From NCBI GenBank assembly GCA_963817065.1, contig CAWFMO010000001.1:124001-188000 (forward strand): a stretch of DNA of 64,000 bases. Direction: 5' to 3'. Source of the DNA: CAWFMO01 sp963817065. Its GTDB lineage: Bacteria; Actinomycetota; Thermoleophilia; Solirubrobacterales; 70-9. The position numbers and the translations under genes are program-made. The notes under the pieces were generated by a model. It worked only from the letters and a program-made list of their open reading frames with translations. It was not told where the DNA came from and did no database searches. Shown piece by piece: positions 27,894-36,028 of this stretch; the first letter of the stretch is position 1; each line of letters begins with the position of its first letter.

Positions 27894-28670
27894 CTACGGC
27901 GCTGCGGCCTCAGCAAGCGCTGTCATCGCTTCGAGCTTCGCGCTCGCGAGGGCGCGGACGACGATCGTGTCGAGGGACTCGTAGGCGGCGAGCGCCTTCT
28001 GGGCTCCCGCGCCGTCCTCGGCCGCGACCCCGACCGTCCCCTCCGGCTCCCCGAGCCGCGCGAAGTGGTTGCGGTAGCCGTCGTGGAGCTCGCGGTAGAA
28101 CGACTCCTCCTTGGCGAGCCGCCGCTCGGCGTCCTCGCCGGCCGCGGTCCGGACGTAGCCAAGGATCGGCGGCGGTTCGCGCCCGGCCTCCTGCGCGCCG
28201 AGCTCGACCTGGGAGCGCGCGTCGGTGATGAAGTCGGGCGTCATCCAGTTGAAGAAGACGCCGTCGTAGGAGGCGCCGCCGAGCGCGCACATCTTCGGCC
28301 CCATCGCCAACAACACCAGCCGCACCCCGGGCAGCGCCTCGCGCAGCTCCGGCAGCGCCTCGCGCATCGCGGTCAGCGGCTTCTCGTTGAATCCGGCGCC
28401 GACGCCGACCCAGAGCCGCTCGGGGCGGAGGCCGAGGCGCTCGATGTCGGAGGCGAGCGACTCGGGTCCGTGGCGGTCGAGCGCGAGCGTCACCCCGAGG
28501 TCGACGGCGTCGCTGCCCTTGGCGAAATCGGCGAGCGTCTCCAGCCCACTCGCTCCCGGGATGTCGTTCGACCACACCGAGGCGTAGCCGAGCTCGGCGC
28601 AGCGGCCGGCGAGTGGGGTGGCGACATCCGCATCGAGCCCCGCCGCGACCCCGAAGCCACGATCACTCAT
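27894..28670 (-). CDS. Luciferase-like monooxygenase family oxidoreductase (probably F420-dependent)
   Basis: The start is ATG at 28670 (MSDRGFGVAAGL), overlapping the stop of the upstream methyltransferase gene (ATGA), giving 258 residues. Features of the bacterial luciferase-like TIM barrel are visible: LGYASVWSNDIPG, LGVTLALDRHG, LWVGVGAGFNEKPL and VFFNWMTPDFI. The protein is shorter than the usual 300-350 residues, with compact loops. Actinobacterial members mostly use coenzyme F420; the substrate is unknown. Confidence 0.72.
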   Translation of the reverse strand: MSDRGFGVAAGLDADVATPLAGRCAELGYASVWSNDIPGASGLETLADFAKGSDAVDLGVTLALDRHGPESLASDIERLGLRPERLWVGVGAGFNEKPLTAMREALPELREALPGVRLVLLAMGPKMCALGGASYDGVFFNWMTPDFITDARSQVELGAQEAGREPPPILGYVRTAAGEDAERRLAKEESFYRELHDGYRNHFARLGEPEGTVGVAAEDGAGAQKALAAYESLDTIVVRALASAKLEAMTALAEAAAP

Positions 28671-30031
28671 GGCTTCTCGAGCAGCGCCACGCACTCGATG
28701 TGCGGCGTCTGCGGGAACATGTCGACCGGCTTCACGCGGATCAGCCTATATCCGGCCTCGACCAGCTGGGCCGCGTTCGGGGCGAGCGTCGTCGGGTTGC
28801 AGGAGACGTAGACGATCCGCTTCGCGTCGCACTCGATCAGCCTCCGGACGATCTTCTGCGAGAGCCCGGCGCGAGGCGGGTCGACGACGACGACGTCGGG
28901 GCGCCCGGCGCGCTCGACCAGCGGCCGGATCGAGGTCCGCGCGTCGCCGGCGACGAAGCTCGCGTTCTCGATCCCGTTGAGCTCCGCGTTGCGCTCGGCG
29001 TCGGCGATCGAGTCCTCGACGATGTCGATCCCCCAGACCTCGCCCGCGTCCCCGGCCATCGTCAGGCCCAGGGTGCCGATGCCGCAGAAGAGGTCGAAGA
29101 CCCGGCCGCCGCCGTCGAGCGCGGCGAACTCGGCCGCGATCGCGTACAGCCGCTCGGCCATCTCGGTGTTGGTCTGGAAGAAGGCGCGGTGGGAGATCTC
29201 GAAGCGCAACCCGCTGAGCTCCTCGCTGAGCCGCTCGGCGCCGAGCACGCCGGTCTCGCCGTCGGTCCCGGTGCTCGGTCCCTCGACGATCGTGTGCAGG
29301 TCGACGGGCGGCTTCGGCAGCGAGGCGGGCGAGGTCACCAGCCGCGTCTGGAGCTCGCCGGTGCGCCGCCCCTCGCGGACGACGAGGTTGCGCAGCACCC
29401 CGACCTTGTCGCGGGGGTCGAACGGGTCGAGGCCGGCGCCGCGGGCCCAGGCGCGGACCTCGTTGCGGGCGGCGTTGTTTCGCTCCGAGGCGAGCAGGCA
29501 GTCCTCGGCGTCGATCACCTCGGCCCAGCGCCCGCGGGGATGGAAGCCGAGCACGAGCTCGCCGCCGCGCTCGCCGAAGCTGTACTCGAGCTTATTGCGG
29601 TAGCGCCAGCGCTCGATCGCGGGCTCGATCTGCTCGAGCTCGTAGCCCTCGAGGTGCCCGATCCGGCTCAGCGCGTCGGCGACCTGCTGCTGCTTCTCGG
29701 AGAGCTGGCGCTCGTAGTCGAGCCCCTGCCAGGGGGCGCCGGGGCAGGGCTCGCCGCCGTGGTCGCAGCGATCGGGGACGCGTTCGGGGCTCGGGCGCAG
29801 GAGCTCGACCGCGCTCGCCTCGGCGAAGCTCTTCTTCGGCTTCGTTATCTCGGCGCGGACCAGATCGCCGGGCAGCGCGCCGGCGACGAAGATGACGTAG
29901 CCCTCGCGGCGCGCGACGCCGCGGCCGCCGTAAGCGAGCGACTCGATCTCGAGCTCGAGCAGCTCGCCGCGGTGCGGGCGGGTTCGCTTCGGTTTCGATC
30001 CGGGCGGGGTGGTTTGGGCGGACTCGGGCAC
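28667..30031 (-). CDS. TRAM-domain class I RNA methyltransferase (TrmA/RlmD family)
   Basis: GTG at 30031 gives 454 residues; longer frames upstream run into the divergent gene. An N-terminal TRAM RNA-binding domain (ESLAYGGRGVARREGYVIFV) is followed by a Cys region (CDHGGEPCPGAPWQ). The SAM-binding domain has VFDLFCGIGTLGL, the motif VVDPPRAGL, and the catalytic Cys in YVSCNPTTLAPN. The family makes 5-methyluridine in rRNA or tRNA. One of the usual iron-sulphur cysteines appears missing (PCPG instead of CGGC), so cluster binding is doubtful. It is coupled to the luciferase-like gene. Confidence 0.85.
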   Translation of the reverse strand: MPESAQTTPPGSKPKRTRPHRGELLELEIESLAYGGRGVARREGYVIFVAGALPGDLVRAEITKPKKSFAEASAVELLRPSPERVPDRCDHGGEPCPGAPWQGLDYERQLSEKQQQVADALSRIGHLEGYELEQIEPAIERWRYRNKLEYSFGERGGELVLGFHPRGRWAEVIDAEDCLLASERNNAARNEVRAWARGAGLDPFDPRDKVGVLRNLVVREGRRTGELQTRLVTSPASLPKPPVDLHTIVEGPSTGTDGETGVLGAERLSEELSGLRFEISHRAFFQTNTEMAERLYAIAAEFAALDGGGRVFDLFCGIGTLGLTMAGDAGEVWGIDIVEDSIADAERNAELNGIENASFVAGDARTSIRPLVERAGRPDVVVVDPPRAGLSQKIVRRLIECDAKRIVYVSCNPTTLAPNAAQLVEAGYRLIRVKPVDMFPQTPHIECVALLEKP

Positions 30032-30119
30032 GGGGAGTATCGTCGCAGCCCCGATCGGCCGCGGGGGGATAGGCTCTCCCCGCAATTTGCGGTGATCCGC
30101 GAACCAGAGGAGGAAGCAG

Positions 30120-30464
30120 ATGGAATCAGGAAGCGGCAACCCGGTCGACCGGGTCACTGAGAGCGTCCAGAAGGCGATCGAGGATCTGCGTGGCGCCGGC
30201 GAGAAGGCGACCGGCGACGTGCGCTCGCGCATCGATTCGGCGGTCCAGAGGCTGAACGACGTATCTGGCCAGGCGACATCCGCCGCCCAGGACGCGACCT
30301 CGAAGGCCCAGGATCAGGTAACCGAGCTGCGCCAGATGCTCGAACAGGCGACCGAGGAGGTCCGCGAGCAGCTCGGGAAGCTCGTGGTCAAGGCGCAGAG
30401 CTCGACCGAGGTCCTCGAGGGCCTCAGGGACGACATCGAGAAGCGCCTAAAGGAGCTCCGCTAG
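30120..30464 (+). CDS. Small coiled-coil / apolipoprotein-like protein
   Basis: The 114 residues are almost all helical and amphipathic (SVQKAIEDLRGAGEKATGDV, QDQVTELRQMLEQATEEVRE). This resembles short phasin- or apolipoprotein-like proteins. AGAGGAGG precedes the ATG. It converges with the phasin-like gene one base away, which encodes another helical protein of possibly related role. No enzymatic motif is present. Confidence 0.75.
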   Translation: MESGSGNPVDRVTESVQKAIEDLRGAGEKATGDVRSRIDSAVQRLNDVSGQATSAAQDATSKAQDQVTELRQMLEQATEEVREQLGKLVVKAQSSTEVLEGLRDDIEKRLKELR

Positions 30465-30465
30465 G

Positions 30466-30846
30466 TCAGTCGGACTGCTCGGCGCGCTCGAGCTTGCGCT
30501 CGACGGCGCGCATGACGCCGATTCGGTTCCGGTTGCCGCTCTCGTACTCGAGCACGCGGCGCAGCTGCTCCGGCGTCAGCTCGCGGAGCCGGTTGTTGAT
30601 CTGCGGAACGCTGAGCTGGTCGTAGGCCGTGATCGGGAACCCGGGTAGCTTCGCCTTGCGGCGGACGCGGTCGGCGCGCGCGAGCGGCTGATCGGCACGG
30701 TCGCGGGCCCGCTTAGCGGTCTTGGTCGCGCGGTTGACCAGCGGATCGAGCTGCTTGAGCAGGTCGTCCGCACCCTCGCGGCCCCGGCTCAGCAGCCGGC
30801 CGACGAGCTCCTCGGCGTCGCCGCGGGTCATCCGACCGCGGCGCAC
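30466..30846 (-). CDS. Phasin-like helical protein; true 5' end unclear
   Basis: From GTG 30846 the product is 126 residues. In-frame sequence further upstream (LSKSVTISRERLEEIVDDAV, back to about 30978) clearly continues the helical domain seen in phasin-like proteins, so the real protein should be longer. No ATG, GTG or TTG exists in that stretch. An ATG at 30980 that overlaps the upstream stop (ATGA) is in another frame. I infer an indel within the first 40 codons, or a rare start codon. The middle is rich in Arg/Lys/Ala; the C-terminal 60 residues (ITAYDQLSVPQINNRL) look like a small folded helical domain. Confidence 0.65.
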   Translation of the reverse strand: MRRGRMTRGDAEELVGRLLSRGREGADDLLKQLDPLVNRATKTAKRARDRADQPLARADRVRRKAKLPGFPITAYDQLSVPQINNRLRELTPEQLRRVLEYESGNRNRIGVMRAVERKLERAEQSD

Positions 30847-30976
30847 CGCGTCGTCGACGATCTCCTCGAGCCGCTCGCGCGAGATCGTGACGCTCTTCGA
30901 GAGCGCGTCGCGGAACGCTTGCAGACTCGCGTCGGAGCTGGTCGGATCGGGATCGGGGACGAGGCCACGCCGGAGG

Positions 30977-31789
30977 TCATGCTACCCGCGCGAAGCGGGC
31001 GACGACCGGGTTGTGGTCGGAGATCCGGATCGGCATGCCGCTCCGCTCGTCGGTGACGTCGCGGGCCTCGGGCGGCCAGGCGGCCGGGTGCTCGACGACC
31101 TCGAGCCCACGGACGAGCAGGTGGGTGAGGCGGTCGGGCGCGGTCGCGGGGGCGAGCGCGAATCGCTTCGCGAGCTGGTCAAAGATCCCGCCCTCGCGCG
31201 GGCGGACGTTGAAGTCGCCGCCGAAGAGAAGCGGATCGGCGTCGGCGAAGTCGCTCGCCAGATCCGCGGCGTGGACGACGTCGCGCTCGGCCGCCGCCCG
31301 GCCGGTCGAGACGTGGATGTTCGCGACGCAGATCCCGGAATCGAGCCGGGTCAGCGCCATCACCCGGCGCTCGGGGCGCCGGGTCAGGACCCTCGAGCGG
31401 CGCTCGGCGATCTTCCCCGCTGCGCCGCGGATGAGAGTCAGGTTGGAGCCGCCTTCGGAGGAGCCGAGCAGGTCGGGGCGCCAGCGCGCGATCGCGCCGG
31501 TCACCGGGTGGAGCCAGTTGCGCGCGGTCAGCACCCGATGCGCCTCGGCTTCGAAGCGGCGCGCGAGCGGCCGCCGCCAGCGCGGCGGGCACTCCTGGAG
31601 CAGCAGGACGTGCCAGTCGACGCGCTCGATCAGGGCGGCGAACTCCTCGAACAGCTCGCGGTTTACCTGGGCGTAGCGCTCGCCGCGGACCGTGCGCCCC
31701 GAGAGCCGCCCGCGCCGCACCTGCAGGGCTTCCTCGGGCGGCCAGTCGCGCCCGTGGAAGAGGTTCCAGCTCATCGCGGTGAATTCCAC
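30977..31789 (-). CDS. Endonuclease/exonuclease/phosphatase (EEP) family protein
   Basis: GTG at 31789 (VEFTAMSWNLFHGRD) gives 270 residues; ATG at 31774 is an alternative. The EEP metal-dependent hydrolase signatures are present: SWNLFHGRD, LLQECPPRW (metal-binding Glu), ANIHVST, FGGDFNVRP and ISDHNPVVARF. Members cleave phosphodiesters in nucleic acids or lipids; the substrate here is not evident. No signal peptide is visible. It is divergent from argF (start 31811). Confidence 0.8.
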   Translation of the reverse strand: MEFTAMSWNLFHGRDWPPEEALQVRRGRLSGRTVRGERYAQVNRELFEEFAALIERVDWHVLLLQECPPRWRRPLARRFEAEAHRVLTARNWLHPVTGAIARWRPDLLGSSEGGSNLTLIRGAAGKIAERRSRVLTRRPERRVMALTRLDSGICVANIHVSTGRAAAERDVVHAADLASDFADADPLLFGGDFNVRPREGGIFDQLAKRFALAPATAPDRLTHLLVRGLEVVEHPAAWPPEARDVTDERSGMPIRISDHNPVVARFARVA

Positions 31790-31810
31790 GCGCGTAGTAT
31801 CGACCGCTTC

Positions 31811-32692
31811 GTGGCCGAACACTTCCTAACCGGCGAAGAGCTCGATCGAGCCGACCTGGACGCCCTGCTCGAGCGCGCGGCCGAGCTCAAGAGCGCGCGC
31901 GCGGCCGACGCGCTCGGCGGGCCGCTCAGCGGGCTCTCGGTGGCGCTGATCTTCGAGCGCCCATCGACCAGGACGAGGATCTCGTTCGAGGTCGGCGTCG
32001 CCGAGCTCGGCGGGACCCCGATCGTCCTGCGCGGCGACGAGCTCCAGCTGAGCCGAGGCGAGTCGGTCGCCGACACCGGCCGCGTGCTATCGCGCTACGT
32101 CGCCGCGATCGCGATCCGCTCGGGCTCCCAGGCCGCGGTCGCCGAGCTCGCCGCCTCGGCTTCGGTTCCGGTGATCAACGCGCTCACCCCCGAGCACCAC
32201 CCCTGCCAGGCGCTCGCCGACCTGCTGACCTTGCGCGAGCGCTTCGGCGCGCTCGAGGGCCTCCGCGTCGCCTATCTCGGCGACGGCAACAACGTCGCCC
32301 GCTCGCTCGCGATCCTCGGCCGCGCCGCGGGGATCGAGCTCGTGGTCGCGGCGCCCGAGGGCTACCGGCTCGAGGACGATCTCGGCGTCGAGCAGACCGA
32401 TGACCCGGCGGCCGCCGCCGCCGGCGCCGACGCTCTCTACACCGACGTCTGGGTCTCGATGGGCGACGAGACCGAGGCCGAGCGCCGGCGCGCCGACCTC
32501 GCCCCGTTCCAGCTCAACGAGGAGCTTCTGGACAAGGCGTCGGAGCGGGCGATCGCGATGCACTGCCTGCCCGCCCACCCCGGTGAGGAGATCAGCGAGG
32601 GCGCCCTCTACGGCGAGCGCTCCGCGGTCTGGGACCAGGCCGAGAATCGCCTCCACGCGCAGAAGGCGCTGCTCGAGCGGCTGCTTGCCTAG
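31811..32692 (+). CDS. argF: Ornithine carbamoyltransferase
   Basis: GTG at 31811 gives 293 residues, slightly short for the family. Carbamoyl-phosphate binding is by RPSTRTRISFE (STRT) and HHPCQALADLL (HPCQ). Ornithine binding uses VSMGDE, and MHCLPAHPGEEI carries the catalytic Cys. It makes citrulline from ornithine and carbamoyl phosphate in arginine biosynthesis. No other arg gene is adjacent, so it is separated from a normal arg operon. The tRNA-Glu gene follows 41 bases later. Confidence 0.92.
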   Translation: MAEHFLTGEELDRADLDALLERAAELKSARAADALGGPLSGLSVALIFERPSTRTRISFEVGVAELGGTPIVLRGDELQLSRGESVADTGRVLSRYVAAIAIRSGSQAAVAELAASASVPVINALTPEHHPCQALADLLTLRERFGALEGLRVAYLGDGNNVARSLAILGRAAGIELVVAAPEGYRLEDDLGVEQTDDPAAAAAGADALYTDVWVSMGDETEAERRRADLAPFQLNEELLDKASERAIAMHCLPAHPGEEISEGALYGERSAVWDQAENRLHAQKALLERLLA

Positions 32693-32733
32693 CCGTAAGA
32701 TCCCAGCCGGTTCGCCCTCGCGTGGGCGGCCGA

Positions 32734-32805
32734 GGCCCCGTGGTGTAACGGTTAGCACGCGAGGTTTTCAACCTCGTAGCGCGGGTTCGACTCCCGCCGG
32801 GGCTA
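32734..32805 (+). tRNA. tRNA-Glu (anticodon TTC)
   Basis: The acceptor stem GGCCCCG pairs with CGGGGCT (one G-U at the end). The anticodon arm is CGAGG-TTTTCAA-CCTCG, giving anticodon TTC, and the T arm is GCGGG-TTCGACT-CCCGC. Length is 72 bases and CCA is not encoded. Confidence 0.95.
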
Positions 32806-32845
32806 TTGCGGAGCTCTTTAGGATCGCCTCGTAGGGTCCGTCGCG

Positions 32846-33352
32846 GTGCTCCGGAGGTCCCGCCTCAAGATCGTGATCGCGCTTGGCGTCGTCGCCGTCG
32901 CGGTCGTGGCGATCGCAATCGGCCCGAGGGTCGACAGCGGATCCGCGGAGCCGGCGCCCGGCCCCGCCGCCGTCGAGGCCGCGGCCAAGAAGAAGACCAC
33001 CGAGCTGACGCTCGACGGGTCGCGCTACGGCAAGGTGCTCTTCGACGGCAAGGGCAGGGCGCTCTATCTGTTCACCAAGGACGCCAAGGGCCCGAGCCAG
33101 TGCTACGGAGCCTGCGCCAAGGCCTGGCCGCCGTTCTTCGCCAAGGGCAAGCTCGTCGCAGGCAAGGGCATCAACCGCGGGCTGCTCGGGACGACGAAGC
33201 GGACCGACGGCCGCAGGCAGGTCACCTACGCGGGCCAGCCGCTCTACTACTACGTGACCGATACGAAGCCCGGCCAGATCACCTGCCAGGACGTCGTCGA
33301 GTTCGGCGGCACCTGGTACGTGGTCGGGCGCAGCGGCGCCGCGATCCTCTAG
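32846..33352 (+). CDS. Secreted COG4315-type repeat protein (Lipoprotein_15-like)
   Basis: GTG at 32846 gives 168 residues with an N-terminal membrane/signal helix (LKIVIALGVVAVAVVAIAIG) but no lipobox. The mature part holds two copies of the secreted repeat found in COG4315 proteins: VLFDGKGRALYLFTKD with CYGACAKAWPPFF, and QVTYAGQPLYYYVTDTKPGQ with EFGGTWYVVG. The function of this family is unknown; it is exported and binds no obvious cofactor. Confidence 0.85.
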   Translation: MLRRSRLKIVIALGVVAVAVVAIAIGPRVDSGSAEPAPGPAAVEAAAKKKTTELTLDGSRYGKVLFDGKGRALYLFTKDAKGPSQCYGACAKAWPPFFAKGKLVAGKGINRGLLGTTKRTDGRRQVTYAGQPLYYYVTDTKPGQITCQDVVEFGGTWYVVGRSGAAIL

Positions 33353-33402
33353 CGCGCGACACACTGCAGCAAGCCGGGCCGCGAACGGGCATAATCGCTG
33401 CT

Positions 33403-34506
33403 GTGGAGCGGGAGGAGAACCGGCCCCGTCGCCGAGCCTGGATCGGCACGCTGGTCGCCGCCTCGGCGCTCGGCCTGGCGCTGATCGCCCCGGCCTCCGC
33501 GCCCGCGGCGGCGACCCACCTGATCCCCAACTGGCCCGAGCTCCTGCCTCCGTGGCCGGGGACGCCGGCGGGGACCGTGCCACTCGACATAGACGTCTGC
33601 CCCGGCGGAGAGGCGAGCTGCCCCGGAGCCGTGATCGACGAGATGTACGAGCGCTGGGAGCCGCTCGACGCGAGCTGCGATCACGACGCCGTCTTCGGGC
33701 TCACCTACCTGCGAACGACCGAGGAGTTCCAGCGCACGATCCAGAACGATCCCGCCTTCTTCGAGGACGAGCCCTGGGTCAATCACGAGGACGCGGTCTT
33801 CGCCGAGCTCTATTTCCAGGCCTACGACAACTGGCACAACGGAAACCGCGACGCGGTGCCCGCCGCATGGAGGGTCGCCTTCGAGGCGAGCGAGTCGCCG
33901 AACATGATGGCGACCGGGGACCTGCTGCTCGGCCTCAACGCGCACATCAACCGCGACCTGCCGTACACGCTCGCCGCGGTCGGCCTCGTGAAGCCCGACG
34001 GCAGCTCGCGCAAGCGCGACCACGATCACGTCAACGCGTTCCTCGAGAAGGTCGCCGACCCGCTCCAGGTCGAGCTCGCCCGGCGTTACGACTTCATCTT
34101 CGCGCTGACCGACCCCGAGCCGCTGTTCGTCGTCGAGGAGGTCGTGCTGCAGGCGGTTCGCCTCTTCCGCGAGAACGCCTGGCGCAACGCCGAGCGCCTC
34201 GTGATGGCGCGCAACGACGCCGAGCTCAAGGCGGCGAGCGACCTGATCGAGTTCGAGTCGGAGCTGTTCGCGAACCTGATCGCGGTCGCCAACACGATCC
34301 CCGGCTACGGCGCGTCGCGCGACGCGACCTGCGCCGCGCAGGCGCCCGAGGCGGCGCGGGCCCCGAGCACGAGCACGAGTCCAGGCCCGGCGCCGAAGAC
34401 GGCGGCCGTCAGCGTCGCGCCGGCGGCGACCCCGTCGCACGCCGCGAAGGCGAAGCGCTGCAAGCGGGCCCGCGCCAAGGCCCGCAAGCGCTGCCGGCGC
34501 CGCTAG
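33403..34506 (+). CDS. Secreted DUF5995-family protein with basic Cys-bounded tail
   Basis: GTG at 33403 gives 367 residues. After a signal peptide (IGTLVAASALGLALIAPASA) comes an alpha-helical domain (about 40-300) with VFGLTYLRTTEEFQ, LLLGLNAHINRDLPYTLA and RDHDHVNAFL. Several His and Asp residues suggest a metal site. This matches the DUF5995 family, whose function is unknown. The end is a Pro/Ser/Thr linker and a basic tail (RCKRARAKARKRCRRR), a pattern shared with other exported proteins in the window. Confidence 0.75.
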   Translation: MEREENRPRRRAWIGTLVAASALGLALIAPASAPAAATHLIPNWPELLPPWPGTPAGTVPLDIDVCPGGEASCPGAVIDEMYERWEPLDASCDHDAVFGLTYLRTTEEFQRTIQNDPAFFEDEPWVNHEDAVFAELYFQAYDNWHNGNRDAVPAAWRVAFEASESPNMMATGDLLLGLNAHINRDLPYTLAAVGLVKPDGSSRKRDHDHVNAFLEKVADPLQVELARRYDFIFALTDPEPLFVVEEVVLQAVRLFRENAWRNAERLVMARNDAELKAASDLIEFESELFANLIAVANTIPGYGASRDATCAAQAPEAARAPSTSTSPGPAPKTAAVSVAPAATPSHAAKAKRCKRARAKARKRCRRR

Positions 34507-34538
34507 CGCCCATCTTCGGCGGCTAGTCTCTCCCGCCC

Positions 34539-35294
34539 GTGCACCCCGAGATCGACCTCGGCCCGCTCACCCTGCAGACCTTCGGCATCTGCTTCGCGCT
34601 GGCGTTCATCGCAGCCGGGGCGCTGATCGGCAAGCGCCTTGTCGAGCTTCACAAGCCGGTCGACTGGGCTTACGAGATCGGCTTCTCGGGCCTGATCGGG
34701 GGCATGGTCGGATCGCGAGTCGACTACATCGTCTCCAACTACGACGACGTCTCCGACGACCTGCTCGGCAACCTGTTCTCCGGCTCGGGGCTGGTCTGGT
34801 ACGGCGGCCTGATCGGCGGCGCGATCGGGGTCCTGCTCTGGGCCTACTTCCGCGGCTACCTCGGGGTCGCGCTGCTCGATCTCGTCGCCCCGGCGCTGGC
34901 GCTCGGCTACGCCGTCGGCAGGGTCGGCTGCCAGCTCTCCGGCGACGGCGACTACGGCGAGCCGTGGGACGGCCCCTGGGCGATGTCCTACCCCGACGGC
35001 ACCGTCCCGACCACCGACGACGTCCACCCGACGCCGGTCTACGAGACGATCGCGATGGGGCTCGTCGCGCTCGGGCTCTGGCGCTTGCGCGATCGCCTGA
35101 CCGGCGGCCGCCTGTTCGCGCTCTACCTCGTCCTCGCCGGGCTCGAGCGCTTCCTGGTCGAGTTCATCCGCCGCAACGAGGACGTGGCGCTTGGCCTGAC
35201 CCAGGCGCAGCTGATCAGCGTCGCGATGGTGCTTGCGGGTTCGGCGTGGCTTGCTTCTAAACGGACTTCAGCATCCCGCCCTCGAGCGGGATGA
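34539..35294 (+). CDS. lgt: Prolipoprotein diacylglyceryl transferase
   Basis: A 251-residue polytopic membrane enzyme from GTG 34539. The Lgt signature is seen in GYAVGRVGCQLSGDGDYGEP, with VWYGGLIGGAIGV and RNEDVALGLTQAQ as further family motifs. It transfers diacylglycerol from phosphatidylglycerol to the lipobox Cys of pre-lipoproteins. Lipobox-bearing proteins in this window (for example at 36029 and 58578) would be its substrates. Its 3' end overlaps the convergent SDR gene by 38 bases. Confidence 0.92.
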   Translation: MHPEIDLGPLTLQTFGICFALAFIAAGALIGKRLVELHKPVDWAYEIGFSGLIGGMVGSRVDYIVSNYDDVSDDLLGNLFSGSGLVWYGGLIGGAIGVLLWAYFRGYLGVALLDLVAPALALGYAVGRVGCQLSGDGDYGEPWDGPWAMSYPDGTVPTTDDVHPTPVYETIAMGLVALGLWRLRDRLTGGRLFALYLVLAGLERFLVEFIRRNEDVALGLTQAQLISVAMVLAGSAWLASKRTSASRPRAG

Positions 35295-36009
35295 CGGCGC
35301 CGGTCAGGTAGGCCGCCCGCTCGGAGCAGATGAAGGCGACGAGGTCGCCGTACTCGTCCGGGTCGCCGAGCCGGCCCGCGGGGACGACGTCCGCGGCGCG
35401 CTTCTCCGCATGCTCGAACGAGCCGCTCGTGTCGGCGAGCCGGTCGGTCGCGAACATCCCGGTCGCGACGGTGTTGAGCGTCACCCCGTCGCCTGCGACC
35501 TCGGTCGCCAGGGTCTTGAACAGGCCGACCGCGGCCGCGCGGTAGACGTTCGACAGCCCGAGCCCGTCGATCGGCTCGAGGGTGCTGGTCGAGCCGACGT
35601 TGACGATCCGCCCCCAGCCGCGCTCGCGCATCCCGGGGAGCGTCGCGGCGATCAGCGTCCGCGGGGCGAGCAGCAGCGAGCGGTGCGCAGCCTCCCAGTC
35701 CTCGGGCCCGTGGTCGAGCGCGCTCCCTGGCGGCGGCCCGCCGGTGTTCGTGACAAGGATCTCGACCGGCCCGAGCGCCGCGGCGACCTCTCCGGGCAGC
35801 GCCGCGAGCCGCTCGAGGTCGTCGGTGTCGGCCGGGAACGCCTTCGCATCGCCGCCGATCTCGGCGGCAGCCCGATCGAGCGCCTCGGCCGAGCGGCTCG
35901 CGAGCGCGACGCGGGCGCCCTCGCGCGCGAGCGAGCCCGCGATCCCGCGGCCGATCCCGCGGCTGGCGCCCATGACGAGGGCGACGCGTCCAGCCAGTCC
36001 GAGGTCCAT
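35257..36009 (-). CDS. Short-chain dehydrogenase/reductase family protein lacking YxxxK
   Basis: A 250-residue SDR with the NAD(P)-binding GASRGIGRGIA motif, TNTGGPP in place of NNAG, and a C-terminal FICSERAAYLTGAVIPLEGG typical of the FabG-like group. In the catalytic region the sequence is GLGLSNVYRAAAVGLFKTLA. The Tyr is present but the Lys four residues later is replaced by Ala. Such variants exist among FabG-like proteins annotated as 3-oxoacyl-ACP reductases, so normal SDR chemistry is not certain. It is convergent with lgt. Confidence 0.8.
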   Translation of the reverse strand: MDLGLAGRVALVMGASRGIGRGIAGSLAREGARVALASRSAEALDRAAAEIGGDAKAFPADTDDLERLAALPGEVAAALGPVEILVTNTGGPPPGSALDHGPEDWEAAHRSLLLAPRTLIAATLPGMRERGWGRIVNVGSTSTLEPIDGLGLSNVYRAAAVGLFKTLATEVAGDGVTLNTVATGMFATDRLADTSGSFEHAEKRAADVVPAGRLGDPDEYGDLVAFICSERAAYLTGAVIPLEGGMLKSV

Positions 36010-36028
36010 CAGGCCGCCGGGGGCGGCG

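Noticed and set aside
27884..27907. GC-rich hairpin between the luciferase-like and GH5 genes
   Set aside because: It overlaps the end of the coding sequence, has several mismatches and no U-run, so a terminator call is not justified.
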